NCBI RefSeq assembly: GCF_964204645.1
Contig: NC_134028.1
Location: 11,571,001-11,635,000 of the forward strand
Length of the DNA stretch: 64,000 bases
DNA from: Tubulanus polymorphus
Lineage: Eukaryota > Nemertea > Palaeonemertea > Tubulaniformes > Tubulanidae
Direction of reading: 5' to 3'
The translations under genes were made by a program, and so were the position numbers. This document shows, piece by piece, positions 47,901 to 51,821 of the stretch. The notes beneath the pieces are model-generated. The model was not told the DNA's origin. It was given only the letters and a program-made list of their open reading frames with translations, and ran no database searches. Positions within the stretch are counted from its first letter, which is position 1. Every line of letters starts with the position of its first letter.

Positions 47901-50494
47901 TATCGCCCGCGACAATTCATTATTTTGGTTTTGTCGCCCGAGACAATTCATCATTTTGGTTTTGTCGCCCGAGACAATTCATCATTTTGGTTTTATCGCC
48001 CGCGACAATTCATTATTTTGGTTTTGTCGCCCGCGACAATTCACCATTTTGGTTTTGTCGCCTGGACAATTCACCATTTTGGTTTTGTCGCCCGCGACAA
48101 TTCATTATTTTGGTTTTGTCGCCCCCACAATTCTTTTTTTGGTTTTGTCGCTCGCGACAATTCATTAGTTTGGTTTTGTCCCTTGCGACAATTCATTATT
48201 TTGGTTTTGTCGCCTGCGACAATTCAATATTTTGGTTTTGTCGCCCGCGAAAATTCAATATTTTGGTTTTATCGCCCGCGACAATTTCACTACTTTGGTT
48301 TTATCGCCAGCGACAATTCATTATTTTGGTTTTGTCGCCCGCGAAAATTCATTATTTTGGTATTGTCGCCCGCGACAATTCACCATTTTGGTTTTGTCGC
48401 CCGCGACAATTCACCATTTTGGTTTTGTCGCCCGCGACAATTCACCATTTTGGTTTTGTCGCCCGCGACAATTCACCATTTTGGTTTTGTCGCCCGCGAC
48501 AATTCATTATTTTGGTTTTATCGCCAGCGACAATTCATTATTTTGGTTTTGTCGCCCGCGACAATTCTTCTTTTTGGTTTTGTCGCCCGCGACAATTAAT
48601 TATTTGGTTTTCATAATTTCGGTTTTGTCACCCGTGGTTTTGTCGGAACATTAAGTTTTTTGGTCGAACAGTGTGTTAAGGTTGTTTTGGAAATTTACTC
48701 GGTCTGGTTTATTTTGGATTACTGTGTATGTCATTGGTCAGGACATTAAACAGAAGACGACTTAGGATACTACCTTGCGTGACTCCACTGGTTAGACCGT
48801 CCCATTCCAAGATGAGGCGTTCCGTTGATTTCGGTTACAAGTTTCCGTTCAAAGATAACTGCTGAGCCATTTGGGCGACCTATCATTGATACTGTTTCCT
48901 AATAGCCTGTTTAGTAATGGCTGATGTTGAGCCTTATCAAATTCTTTGTTGAAATCCCCCATTGAACAGGATTCTAAGACTGTGCAGAAAACCCGTTATC
49001 GCTGCTTTGCAGCTATATTTGTGTATGTTATTTGCAATTTCCTTAGTTAGTTTGATCAAAGTCCTTGCAGGACAGTGGTTTTTCCGGAGACCAAATTGAC
49101 TTGAAGAAATTATATTGAACTTCGCAAAAACTTACTAGTCTCTTATATACTATTTTTTCTATAATTTTCAAAAAGCATGGTAGAAAAGAGATCGGGCGAT
49201 AGTTATTGAATAATTCTGCATCTCCACTTTTATGAAGTGGTCGAACTCTAGCAATTTTAAGGTCACTGGGGACGTTTCCACTTAAGAGGCTCAGATTAAA
49301 GATATAAGAAAGGGGATCTTTAATCAAGTTAATAACAGCTTTTACCACTTTCATACTTATTTCATCAATTCCAATGCCTTTATTTACATTAAATTCACTA
49401 ACAATATCATGGATTTCTCTAGGTGTGGTTGGAAAGAAAAAGAAATTCTTGTTTGGGGGTTGAGTTAGATGAAAATCAACACCTGGATCTGATTTTTTTT
49501 TCCGCTAGGTTTTCCCCGATATTGACGAAATATTTATTGAACTCATTGGCAATGTGACTTTTATCGAATTTTTTTTTGGTGATCGTCAATTTCAAAGACA
49601 TCAGGTAGTTTATTTTCATTTCTAGATTTCCCAAGGATATTATTTATGATGGTCTTAAGTTTTTTCTGAGGCAGCTAGTAACTTATTCGAGTAATAATCC
49701 TTCTCTGAGTGCCTGAGTAATTTTGTTAAGTAATTTTTGTGGAACCTGGACAATTTCAGTTTCGATAATCACATTTGGGCCTACCAAACCAATGGTTGCT
49801 AACAATGTGCTTGTTACATACGTGTTCATTGACCACAGCTGAGTCGACATGTATCATATTTACGTGTACATGTATGATATGTACATATTACAGGATAAAA
49901 ACCACTCACAGTGAAAAGACTGCAGTTTTTGCTAATTTTGAGAATTGTATGAACGCGGCTCATCGATCGAGCTTATCGACTTAGGGTAAAACATTTGATG
50001 TTAGATTCAAAGGAATGCAAAGCCATTGCAACAGACAGCCCCTGCGCTTAAAACTCAATGACATATTTCACCTTCACTCCTAACACAGTCAGCCCTAGCA
50101 CTGGCACTACTACTAAGTATCGTTATAAGATTCTATACACATAATCAGTAATTGTGTATATGGTACATACCTTAAATGGATGTGTAGATGCCATCAATTT
50201 AGTGTCCAAAATCCTAACAATTATATAAGGGGTGATTTGAATACTTATAGTGCATACAAACAAAGAAAAAATCATCAATTGTACTTGTACTTACCTAGGA
50301 AAAATACAGTTCGTCATAGACTTAAACTCCCCATAGTCCTATAGAAATAAACATAATTTATCAATGTACAGGTACCAGGAATTCCATAATGTTATCACAA
50401 AGAAGTAAGGCTTACATCAGGTAGATTGTAGATGAATTGATGAATGGTGTGCATGACATCCAACAACATGTTGTGCCCAGCTAGAATTTTACCC
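8293..50494 (-). CDS. PARN, poly(A)-specific ribonuclease (partial gene, ten exons)
   Basis: PARN is a DEDDh 3'-exoribonuclease that removes poly(A) tails and trims small RNAs. Ten minus-strand exons were assembled by eye: 50417-50494, 50295-50338, 50171-50213, 33837-33912, 33643-33753, 30641-30710, 19242-19297, 15465-15551, 13513-13587 and 8293-8449. Every junction has GT..AG sites, and codon phases match at each join. Key segments are [11 protein letters not shown] (third catalytic Asp), [13 protein letters not shown] (catalytic His and last Asp), [11 protein letters not shown] leading into the RRM, and [17 protein letters not shown] within it. The first two acidic catalytic residues and the R3H insertion belong to upstream exons not seen here. 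Between 13513 and 8449 PARN proteins normally have about 45 more residues, so an exon may be missing or undetected. C-terminal exons are also not found. Confidence 0.88.
8575..9168. mobile_element. TIR element of about 594 bp, no coding
   Basis: The terminal stretch with ATGCAGCCGTCAATGAA and CCCAGCTCATCCA at 8575-8634 is repeated in inverted form at 9111-9168. The interior has no open frame of note. A Class II non-autonomous element is the simplest reading. Target duplication was not resolved. Confidence 0.7.
9170..9845. other. Intronic, no gene seen
   Basis: AT-rich DNA with a fragment (about 9240-9345) of the GGCCATC..GGGTAGATACATGTTTAACC repeat that also ends the elements at 24.5 kb and 33.3 kb. 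No exon signal was found. The missing PARN exon was sought here without success. Confidence 0.4.
9846..10860 (-). mobile_element. Mariner-type transposon remnant, nested with MITEs
   Basis: The end ACAGGGTGTCCCATAAGTC begins at 9875 beside a TA. Minus-strand coding remnants read in order [13 protein letters not shown] (about 10750-10810), [13 protein letters not shown] (about 10290-10335) and [20 protein letters not shown] (within 10026-10283). These match a mariner DDE transposase: the QDGA-PH Asp and the last Asp in LSPLDYFLW. The frame is broken, and a 331-bp TIR element at 10379-10709 splits it. The element itself inserted at the TA inside a copy of the fold-back MITE also found at 4971-5145. 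The first catalytic Asp and the far TIR were not seen. Confidence 0.8.
10379..10709. mobile_element. 331-bp TIR element inside the mariner copy
   Basis: It starts CATAGTTCCCACA and ends TGTGCGGGAACCATG (imperfect inverted ends). It is flanked by the direct repeat TACTTA at 10373-10378 and 10710-10715. The interior is made of repeated AATTCCCAAGTTTTTCCCAA phrases in the same and shifted forms. It is non-coding, and the mariner coding region resumes on either side. Confidence 0.8.
10935..11151. repeat. Minisatellite, unit about 41 bp
   Basis: The phrase GTCTACAATCCTAAATG recurs at 10982, 11021, 11063 and 11104, with a partial copy at 11147 (spacings 39-43 bp), alternating with a CGTCGACAATG-type phrase. 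The array is cut by the element at 11154-11778. The sequence after that element (ATCCTGATC) continues the unit. Confidence 0.85.
11154..11778. mobile_element. 625-bp TIR element flanked by TA
   Basis: Perfect 25-bp terminal inverted repeats begin CCGTATTTTCCGGCCAATAA. The flanking dinucleotide is TA at 11152-11153 and 11779-11780. Extra CCAATAAGCCGA motifs lie inside both ends (about 11180, 11241 and 11706). There is no transposase frame. It behaves like a non-autonomous TA-target (Tc1/mariner-like) element that inserted into the 41-bp minisatellite. Confidence 0.85.
11790..12130. repeat. Minisatellite, unit 50-51 bp, about 7 copies
   Basis: The landmark CTGTTTCAAATATTCCC recurs with GTTTCAA starts at 11804, 11854, 11904, 11955, 12006, 12057 and 12108. 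Because 51 is a multiple of three, both strands show a periodic 17-residue open frame. That frame is a by-product of the repeat, not evidence of a protein. Confidence 0.92.
12131..13512. other. Intronic, nothing recognised
   Basis: This 1.4-kb stretch lies between PARN exons 13513-13587 and 8293-8449. Short open frames on both strands lack homology I can recognise. The second half of the PARN RRM would be expected in this intron but was not identified. Confidence 0.4.
13513..13587 (-). CDS. PARN exon: [14 protein letters not shown] segment of RRM
   Basis: This 75-nt exon lies between TATTACAG| and |GTAGGTAG. It encodes [20 protein letters not shown] and a short acidic end. It matches the RRM strand IxISWIDDTSAFV. 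Its end phase is compatible with the 8449 exon, but a direct join would skip the expected second RRM helix. Confidence 0.87.
13588..15464. other. PARN intron with microsatellite
   Basis: No additional exon is seen. A long (TA)n microsatellite lies at about 14868-14956. A partial end of the dispersed family (AATAGTGAATGCAATAGCCC) is at about 15325-15370. Open frames at 13885-14202 have no recognisable product. Confidence 0.5.
14868..14956. repeat. (TA)n microsatellite
   Basis: About 90 bases of nearly pure TA dinucleotide with one TATTATA interruption near 14902. It produces an artificial Ile-Tyr peptide on the minus strand. Confidence 0.97.
15465..15551 (-). CDS. PARN exon: RRM first half
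   Basis: This 87-nt exon starts after ATTCTAG| and ends before |GTAAGTTA. It encodes [20 protein letters not shown] followed by LFALFSPYG. It forms the first beta strand and helix of the RRM. A closer CAG at 15531-15533 would create a stop at the join, so the upstream TAG acceptor was chosen. Confidence 0.9.
15552..19241. other. PARN intron, 3.7 kb, no gene seen
   Basis: AT-rich DNA with no strong coding signal. The segment 17405-17660 has odd short open frames. Near 17637-17700 it shares TCATTTAAATTCGCT and TGTATAGTWATARGCTC phrases with 44438-44480, so part of it is a dispersed repeat. Confidence 0.4.
19242..19297 (-). CDS. PARN exon: [16 protein letters not shown]
   Basis: This 56-nt exon lies between TTTTATAG| and |GTAAGTAC, phases 1 and 1. 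It encodes [18 protein letters not shown], the linker entering the RRM of PARN. The flanking introns are 11.3 kb and 3.7 kb. Confidence 0.9.
19495..19644. mobile_element. 150-bp MITE with perfect 27-bp inverted ends
   Basis: The left end at 19495-19521 (GGGATCATTCATTTATTACG followed by TACGCAT) is exactly inverted at 19618-19644. The interior is C-rich and non-coding. The perfect ends suggest recent activity or conversion. No target duplication is clear. Confidence 0.9.
19985..20200. repeat. Dispersed repeat, related to 54780-55580
   Basis: It carries two diverged units of AACAGTTGCAGCCTCTAGGC and GCCCCCTGGTAGCCATAATTT. The same units occur in a longer array at 54780-55580. Confidence 0.65.
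20560..20770. repeat. 3' end of the dispersed GTGAACGCAATAGCC family
   Basis: It includes GGGCAGATAGATACATGTTT, ACTTCCCAAAATAACTGG and AAAAGTGAACGCAATAGCC, ending near a GTGGGCTAA phrase. The same end closes the elements at 24.7 kb and 33.55 kb, and a fragment is at 30900-31040. Confidence 0.7.
21640..23200 (-). mobile_element. CR1/L2-like non-LTR retrotransposon, 5'-truncated
   Basis: The minus strand reads, across several frames, the fingers and palm of a reverse transcriptase: [19 protein letters not shown], then [15 protein letters not shown] (first catalytic Asp), [13 protein letters not shown], the FADDTQLY active site, and a C-terminal end [20 protein letters not shown]. The frames shift near 22705 and between about 22276 and 21977, so this copy is dead. 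The endonuclease is absent, as expected for 5' truncation. The 3' end reaches an ATT-rich microsatellite at about 21642-21658. It lies within the 11.3-kb PARN intron. Confidence 0.88.
23201..23459. other. Short intronic gap, nothing recognised
   Basis: Nothing recognised between the 5' break of the CR1-like copy and the next dispersed repeat. Confidence 0.4.
23460..24735. repeat. Composite dispersed repeat, about 1.3 kb
   Basis: It begins ACTAGGGGTCCAGGGACACC and ATGCCCACTTGGGAAG. Four tandem units follow, each starting near TTCAACRCCCCCTGGTGACC (23533, 23697, 23841, 23995; spacing 144-164 bp). A unique part with AAGATGGCCGCCAATTGCGT follows, then a GGACGGACGAACGGACGG microsatellite (about 24653-24690) and an end TCCCAAGTGGGCT. 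The end holds an inverted copy of the GCCCACTTGGGA found near the start, so it may be a non-autonomous DNA element. Confidence 0.75.
24736..25900. other. Intronic, nothing recognised
   Basis: Short open frames (24713-24940 minus, 25316-25576 plus) have no recognisable domain. Around 25600-25760 there are phrases shared with 43890-44010 (AAAATATCA and TTTTAGGCAGAATTYC), indicating repeat DNA. Confidence 0.4.
25915..26165. repeat. Dispersed repeat shared with 32096-32340
   Basis: The common landmarks are TGCAGTTTCC, TTCATATA, ATGAATATRC, AAGTTCCAACAACAAATAAA. The copy ends in TATAGCTGCAAGCAGCGATA, a phrase also found (inverted) near 49000. Confidence 0.7.
26166..28955. other. Intronic, no gene confirmed
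   Basis: Several short open frames have no recognisable product. A palindromic phrase AGGGTTTCTGCC..GGCAGCAGAAACCCT lies at 28210-28240 and resembles the palindrome tripled at 46 kb. Around 27200 a short segment is CG-richer but has no splice context that I could confirm. Confidence 0.4.
28960..29235. mobile_element. piggyBac-type MITE, 276 bp
   Basis: It starts TTAA|CCTCTTCGCTACCACTAGTG and ends GCGGTAGTGAAGAGG|TTAT. The ends are inverted over about 15 bases, and the left target is TTAA. The right flank TTAT may be a TTAA that lost one A. A tRNA-like B-box string GGGTTCGAATCCTGG is inside at about 29190-29204. Confidence 0.7.
29236..30141. mobile_element. TIR element of about 0.9 kb
   Basis: Imperfect 45-bp inverted ends at 29236-29280 and 30097-30141 share TGCAGCTRTCAA, GTACCCACCC and CTCAGAC. 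Next to each end is a GATAGCCTGTCGAT phrase, once in each arm region, giving direct internal repeats. There is no transposase. Its left end abuts the piggyBac-type MITE. Confidence 0.7.
30641..30710 (-). CDS. PARN exon: [18 protein letters not shown]
   Basis: This 70-nt exon lies between CATTATAG| and |GTAAGTTA, with two split-codon bases at each end. Joined to its neighbours it reads GKFQDPPK through FIEPFLHK. It matches the PARN segment between the nuclease domain end and the DIPYLNLEGPD motif. It was found by eye inside an intron otherwise full of repeats. Confidence 0.82.
30711..31640. other. PARN intron part with repeat fragments
   Basis: A fragment of the GTGAACGCAATAGCC family lies at about 30895-31045. 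A GT/GC-rich microsatellite is at 31296-31361. No exon is seen. Confidence 0.5.
31296..31361. repeat. (TG)n / (GCGA)n microsatellite
   Basis: It runs from GTGTGTATGTGTGTGCGTG through GCGAGCGAGCGAG to GTGTGTGTGTGTGTC. Confidence 0.9.
31640..32070. repeat. Dispersed repeat shared with 43650-44190
   Basis: It shares AAACATACTTTAAAGTTTAA, GGTCAAAYAGACACTCCACG and TGTAAATTGAACAATTTCC with the copy at 43.7-44.2 kb, in the same orientation. Fragments also occur near 31120-31240 and 21530. It is non-coding. Confidence 0.8.
32090..32505. repeat. Dispersed repeat ending in an ACCTCGCTTAAGCGA hairpin
   Basis: The first part matches 25915-26140. The last part has AAGAGAAACCAAGCCTC and a hairpin around GGACCTCGCTTAAGCG, as in 54685-54780 (GGACTTCGCTAAAGCG). 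The composite repeat at 32506 follows directly. Confidence 0.7.
32506..33560. repeat. Second copy of the composite dispersed repeat
   Basis: It has the same start (CTAGGGGTCCAGGGACAC), tandem units of AACGCCCCTGGTGACCAT, a middle with GATGGCGGCCAATTGCGTCA and an end AAAGTGAACGCAATAGCC. It lies just downstream, in transcription order, of the PARN exon at 33643-33753. Confidence 0.75.
33643..33753 (-). CDS. PARN exon: catalytic HEAGYD segment
   Basis: This 111-nt exon lies between TTTTCCAG| and |GTAAGTTT. It encodes [20 protein letters not shown] and then [16 protein letters not shown]. The His and the Asp five residues later align with the last two catalytic residues of the DEDDh family, so this part of the active site is intact. 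Confidence 0.93.
33837..33912 (-). CDS. PARN exon: [17 protein letters not shown]
   Basis: This 76-nt exon lies between ATTTCAG| and |GTAAGCGC. It has 25 codons plus one base. It corresponds to the helix with the pattern NTSLxELxKxLxETPF in PARN. The next intron is 83 bp. Confidence 0.88.
34640..34790. repeat. Direct duplicate of the BEN-exon acceptor region
   Basis: About 75 bp at 34711-34787 (GGGAACCTAAGTATAACAGG onward) is nearly identical to 35311-35385. On the minus strand the duplicated block is intron end plus acceptor (TACTTAG|GTTCCC). The lower copy leads into sequence with no BEN similarity. Confidence 0.8.
35066..35316 (-). CDS. Candidate BEN-domain exon (last exon of nested gene)
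   Basis: On the minus strand an acceptor TTGTACTTAG|GTTCCC opens a frame to a TAG at 35066. It encodes about 83 residues with [17 protein letters not shown], then [16 protein letters not shown] and ending [12 protein letters not shown]. The LDPQKLAFI spacing and the preceding polar helix resemble BEN domains, which bind DNA or chromatin partners. The split Ser codon fits the upstream exon 35418-35581. It lies inside the large PARN intron on the same strand. Family assignment is by eye and could be wrong. Confidence 0.55.
35418..35581 (-). CDS. Exon upstream of the BEN-like exon, unknown function
   Basis: This 164-nt open exon lies between CTAACCCAG| and |GTAATGCG. It encodes [20 protein letters not shown], then [10 protein letters not shown] and REIMHIK. 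Its last base plus the first two of the 35316 exon form a Ser codon, so the two are phase-matched. I do not recognise the protein. Its 5' neighbour is repeat DNA, so its link to the pieces at 37.7-38.5 kb is inferred. Confidence 0.5.
35690..36040. repeat. Tandem array, period about 146 bp (left part)
   Basis: Two-plus units contain GGTCCATAGAACATTCATAC, AATTTGGAMTTGATCTGATT and a GGGGCGCCCCCTGGTGG phrase, with landmarks at 35785 and 35931. The array continues at 37210-37735 after an insertion. Confidence 0.85.
36041..37209. mobile_element. Insertion of about 1.1-1.2 kb inside the 146-bp array
   Basis: It interrupts the array. The left side has CTGATGCCCCCACATCAGG and the right side a C-run with CACAACGCGTTGTGGGGGC, which are short inverted ends. 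Inside are a 60-bp direct duplication (36151-36270, AGTGAACRAATA) and a four-unit array at about 36480-37010, with GCCCGGAAATGAAAAT at roughly 36550, 36694, 36841 and 36987. No coding is seen. Confidence 0.65.
37210..37735. repeat. Tandem array, period about 146 bp (right part)
   Basis: Four units carry TAGGCCTAGGTCCATAGAAC and a CACCCCCRAGGGGYGCCCC phrase. The last unit is cut at about 37736, where minus-strand coding remnants begin. Confidence 0.85.
37727..38053 (-). pseudogene. Ser-rich coding remnant of the nested gene
   Basis: An open frame reads [20 protein letters not shown] and on through [14 protein letters not shown] to MAQFFSSAV, where the 146-bp array begins. It is rich in Ser, Asp and Asn, with no recognised domain. 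The frame is shifted relative to the upstream remnant at 38077-38532. It could be an exon or a decayed stretch. Similarity to the middle part of a BEN-type regulator is only inferred from position. Confidence 0.4.
38077..38532 (-). pseudogene. Coding remnant, [16 protein letters not shown] region
   Basis: On the minus strand an acceptor TTTTTTAG| precedes 38532. The frame reads [16 protein letters not shown], meets a TAA at 38449-38451, then continues in the same frame with [20 protein letters not shown] and a Ser-rich tail to a stop at 38077. A helical segment followed by a Ser-rich linker is visible. One in-frame stop and a later frame change argue for decay or sequence error. Confidence 0.4.
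39015..39274 (-). CDS. Second exon of nested minus-strand gene
   Basis: The acceptor ATTTTGTAG| precedes 39274. The first two bases complete a Gly/Asp-type split codon left by the exon at 40893-40935, giving [16 protein letters not shown]. The exon continues through [16 protein letters not shown] and ends PPKKKTKL with TGA at 39015. The joined product would be 100 residues with an acidic N-terminus and a Lys-rich C-terminus. I do not recognise the family. It may be a complete small protein or the 5' part of the BEN-like gene. Confidence 0.6.
40292..40732. mobile_element. piggyBac-type MITE, 441 bp
   Basis: It is flanked by TTAA at 40288-40291 and 40733-40736. The ends CTCATTGCCTGCCA and TGGCAGACAAAGAG are imperfect inverted repeats resembling common piggyBac termini. 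Near the left end the phrase TACTGGTACG occurs twice. It is non-coding and intronic in the nested gene. Confidence 0.85.
40893..40935 (-). CDS. First coding exon of nested gene ([14 protein letters not shown])
   Basis: ATG at 40935 (minus) opens 14 codons and one base, then the donor GAAG|GTATGTAC. The phase fits the exon at 39274. The start ATGGCGG follows an A-rich ATCCAAA context, a good initiation setting. The intron to the next exon is 1.6 kb and contains a piggyBac-type MITE. Confidence 0.6.
41279..41780. repeat. Diverged tandem repeat (GGCGGCCA..TTCATCCTCC family)
   Basis: Recurring phrases GCGGCCAYMTT and AGKGTTYATCCTCC mark two to three units about 150-165 bp apart. The same family is at 6831-7080. 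It is non-coding. Confidence 0.6.
42782..43348 (+). mobile_element. Non-LTR reverse-transcriptase fragment (fingers)
   Basis: A 188-codon open frame contains the linker and fingers of a Jockey/CR1-like [20 protein letters not shown], then [18 protein letters not shown] and [20 protein letters not shown] with IFPLFKSGD. The palm and active site are missing, so the copy is truncated just after NYYN. The 5' side has TTAACCCTTTAACCGGCAAT at 42740. Confidence 0.85.
43650..44190. repeat. Second copy of the 31640-32070 repeat
   Basis: It is the same orientation and order of landmarks, with an extra 100-bp stretch near 43900-44010 not present in the first copy. Confidence 0.8.
45155..46177 (-). mobile_element. 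Non-LTR RT, palm to C-terminus, minus strand
   Basis: In order on the minus strand are [20 protein letters not shown] (first catalytic Asp, in 45815-46177), a [14 protein letters not shown] region and FADDTNAF active site at about 45670-45800, and a thumb segment [18 protein letters not shown] to IVWSSNF (45155-45544). Frames are broken between these. Just upstream of [10 protein letters not shown] the reading frame includes three copies of [17 protein letters not shown] coded by a palindromic tandem repeat (45998-46155). It resembles Jockey/CR1-like elements. Confidence 0.85.
45998..46155. repeat. Triple palindromic repeat inside an RT frame
   Basis: Three copies (period 54 then 51 bp) of a unit with AGGGTTTTCTGTTATTTCAC then AGAAAACCCT, a palindrome with a short centre, followed by ATTGATATCYGCGTGATTAT. 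The copies differ in the number of ATT triplets and so keep the frame. Confidence 0.92.
46200..46990. other. Between RT fragment and minisatellite, nothing recognised
   Basis: Open frames at 46257-46559 and 46623-46898 have no domain I know. The stretch is less AT-rich than its neighbours. It may be a broken transposon. Confidence 0.35.
47006..48645. repeat. Large minisatellite, 31-bp unit, about 52 copies
   Basis: The consensus unit reads GGTTTTGTCGCCCGCGACAA then TTCATTATTTT. Its core TGTCGC-CC-GCGACA is a perfect palindrome. Copies vary mainly at GTCGCC/ATCGCC, CCCGCG/CCAGCG and TTATT/ACCATT. Because 31 is not a multiple of three, all three forward frames are open in long stretches and each repeats every 31 residues (for example [12 protein letters not shown]). 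Markers such as TATATTTTG (47104, 47766) and CATTAGTTTGG (about 47565, 48164) show a higher-order duplication of 600-660 bp. The last units decay to 48645. Confidence 0.97.
48690..48970 (-). mobile_element. Degenerate RT palm fragment, minus strand
   Basis: The minus strand reads [20 protein letters not shown], then WLSSYL, a SGVTQGSIL-like stretch and LTNDIHSNP. These are the first catalytic block and the region before the active site of a non-LTR RT, with stops and shifts. It may belong with the 49.0-49.7 kb fragment or to a second element. Confidence 0.6.
49043..49750 (-). mobile_element. Non-LTR RT fingers fragment, minus strand
   Basis: It reads [16 protein letters not shown], then [49 protein letters not shown] and [10 protein letters not shown], followed by [17 protein letters not shown]. 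It is the same clade as the fragment at 42782. The frame ends at about 49020 in a TATAGCTGCAAAGCAGCGAT phrase. Confidence 0.82.
50171..50213 (-). CDS. PARN exon: [14 protein letters not shown]
   Basis: This 43-nt exon lies between TTGTTAG| and |GTATGTAC. Its first base completes the split Arg codon and it ends in phase 0. The DTKLMAST string is strongly characteristic of PARN. It precedes the 16.3-kb intron that holds the nested gene candidate and most retroelement remnants. Confidence 0.92.
50295..50338 (-). CDS. PARN exon: [15 protein letters not shown]
   Basis: This 44-nt exon lies between CTATAG| and |GTAAGTAC. It encodes 14 codons plus two bases of an arginine codon completed by the next exon. 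It corresponds to the segment after the HQF motif in PARN. The following intron is 81 bp. Confidence 0.88.
50417..50494 (-). CDS. PARN exon: catalytic GHNMLLD segment
   Basis: This 78-nt exon is bounded by TTTCAG| and |GTAAGC, with 26 complete codons (phase 0 to 0). It encodes [16 protein letters not shown] and continues to NLPD. The Asp of LLD aligns with the third acidic residue of the DEDDh active site. The next intron is only 78 bp. Confidence 0.9.
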
Positions 50495-51325
50495 TGAAAT
50501 GGCGAATATCTTAAAGAATGATATAACTGTATGTGGATGATCATATCATTTTTATTTCTATAATATAAAGATCAGGCCGGTTTTAATACAATTCAAACTT
50601 AAAAAGTATCTCGAAAGTATTCATCATTCCGAATCAGATACATCTATTGTCTATTGTCTTGTTGTGCAAGATGATACTTTTGTGGGTCAAAATTAATGGG
50701 AGCACATACATCAGACTGGCTATCTCATATTTACCAAATGTGTAGTGCAATTTGGGAAAAATCAGTAGCTTTTACTGATTGAATACCAGCTATGGCAGAC
50801 CTATAAAATGAGTTAAATGACCATATTTTATCAATTATTGGGTACTGATTTTGCTATCATGCTGTAGCTATTATGGGCTACACTTGGTCCTTTAAATTGC
50901 TTACTGCTGAGCAATGGAGTTCTACTTCACTCATATAGGTACACACTTCTCACCTGGCCATTCACCCGCCTACTCTCACACCGTATGTTTTAGTGAATTC
51001 TTGTACATTATCTCAAATTTACTGGTTATTGTTATTCTGGACATATATAAGAACATTATCTCGGATAAAGTTTCGGAGCTAGTTCACTATACATCATTTC
51101 ATAAAAGGGGGATTTTTATAATAAGATAAGCTTTAAGCAAACGATTATAATGCGGATTGTAGAGGTGTGCCCCTATGCCGCACATTCTATTTTGTTTCGG
51201 TAAAGTTCCCATGAAATATGCCCACTTATGTGCCATTAGTTGCCTTGTAGTGTCATTACGAATTTTGTAAGGCTTTTCATTCGTGCGGAATAATTTAGAA
51301 AATAATGCTCTTTTATCACTCTTAT
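50495..51325. other. PARN intron (5' side), nothing recognised
   Basis: An upstream PARN exon, encoding the segment before GKILAGHN, should lie to the right of 50494. None with convincing similarity was found here or further right. Confidence 0.4.
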
Positions 51326-51329
51326 CTTT

Positions 51330-51530
51330 AATCAGAGCGTTTGGCAGACAACGAGCCCCACCCCATGCAGGGCATTATTAGCAGGTTTGATATTTCTTTT
51401 TCCCAATGGGGGAGACCAGAGAAGAACCTCGACCAAGTAACTCTGTCGTCACCAGGGTTAGAACCCATAAACCCTGGATCAGTGAGAGCAGTGACCAGTG
51501 CCTTAACCCACTCGGCCACTGCGCATCACT
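51330..51530 (-). repeat. tRNA-derived SINE
   Basis: On the minus strand the head reads GCGCAGTGGCCGAGTGGGTT with an A box (TGGCCGAGTGG) and, about 45 bases on, a B box GGTTCTAACCC. This is the layout of a class II (Ser/Leu-like) tRNA promoter. The body continues to about 51330 with GGTCTCCCCCATTGGG. Both arms of a true tRNA cannot be paired, so it is a SINE, not a tRNA gene. Confidence 0.8.
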
Positions 51531-51821
51531 CTCTTAGTCCACAGGAACCTAGCGCAGCTGGTGAAAGAAAACCAGCTTCTATGGGATGTAGTGTCTAATA
51601 AGGCTCAGATTGACCATGCTTGATTACTTTCTGTACAAGACCGCTTAATTAAAGCAGATATCTGAACCACGTAGTTACTGAAAATCTGTTGATTAGGTAT
51701 CATGAAACACTTGGGATTTTCCCTTGAATTTTCTGAGGAGAACACTACATTGTTAAATTTCCGACTGCCAACGGGATAGCTCATTTGCTGTTGATTTTCA
51801 TGCATTACAAGTTTGTGTTAT

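Noticed and set aside
47006-48645. Palindromic, regularly spaced units suggest a CRISPR array
   Set aside because: The whole 31-bp unit is repeated, including the AT-rich linker, so there are no unique spacers. There are no cas genes and the genome is clearly eukaryotic.
47003-48654. Long open frames (up to 258 codons) in the 31-bp array as protein genes
   Set aside because: The frames exist because a stop-free 31-bp unit is repeated. All three forward frames give the same 31-residue cycle, and there is no start context or splice signal.
51455-51522. Functional tRNA-Ser/Leu gene
   Set aside because: A and B boxes are good, but the acceptor and anticodon stems do not pair and the sequence continues as a SINE body.
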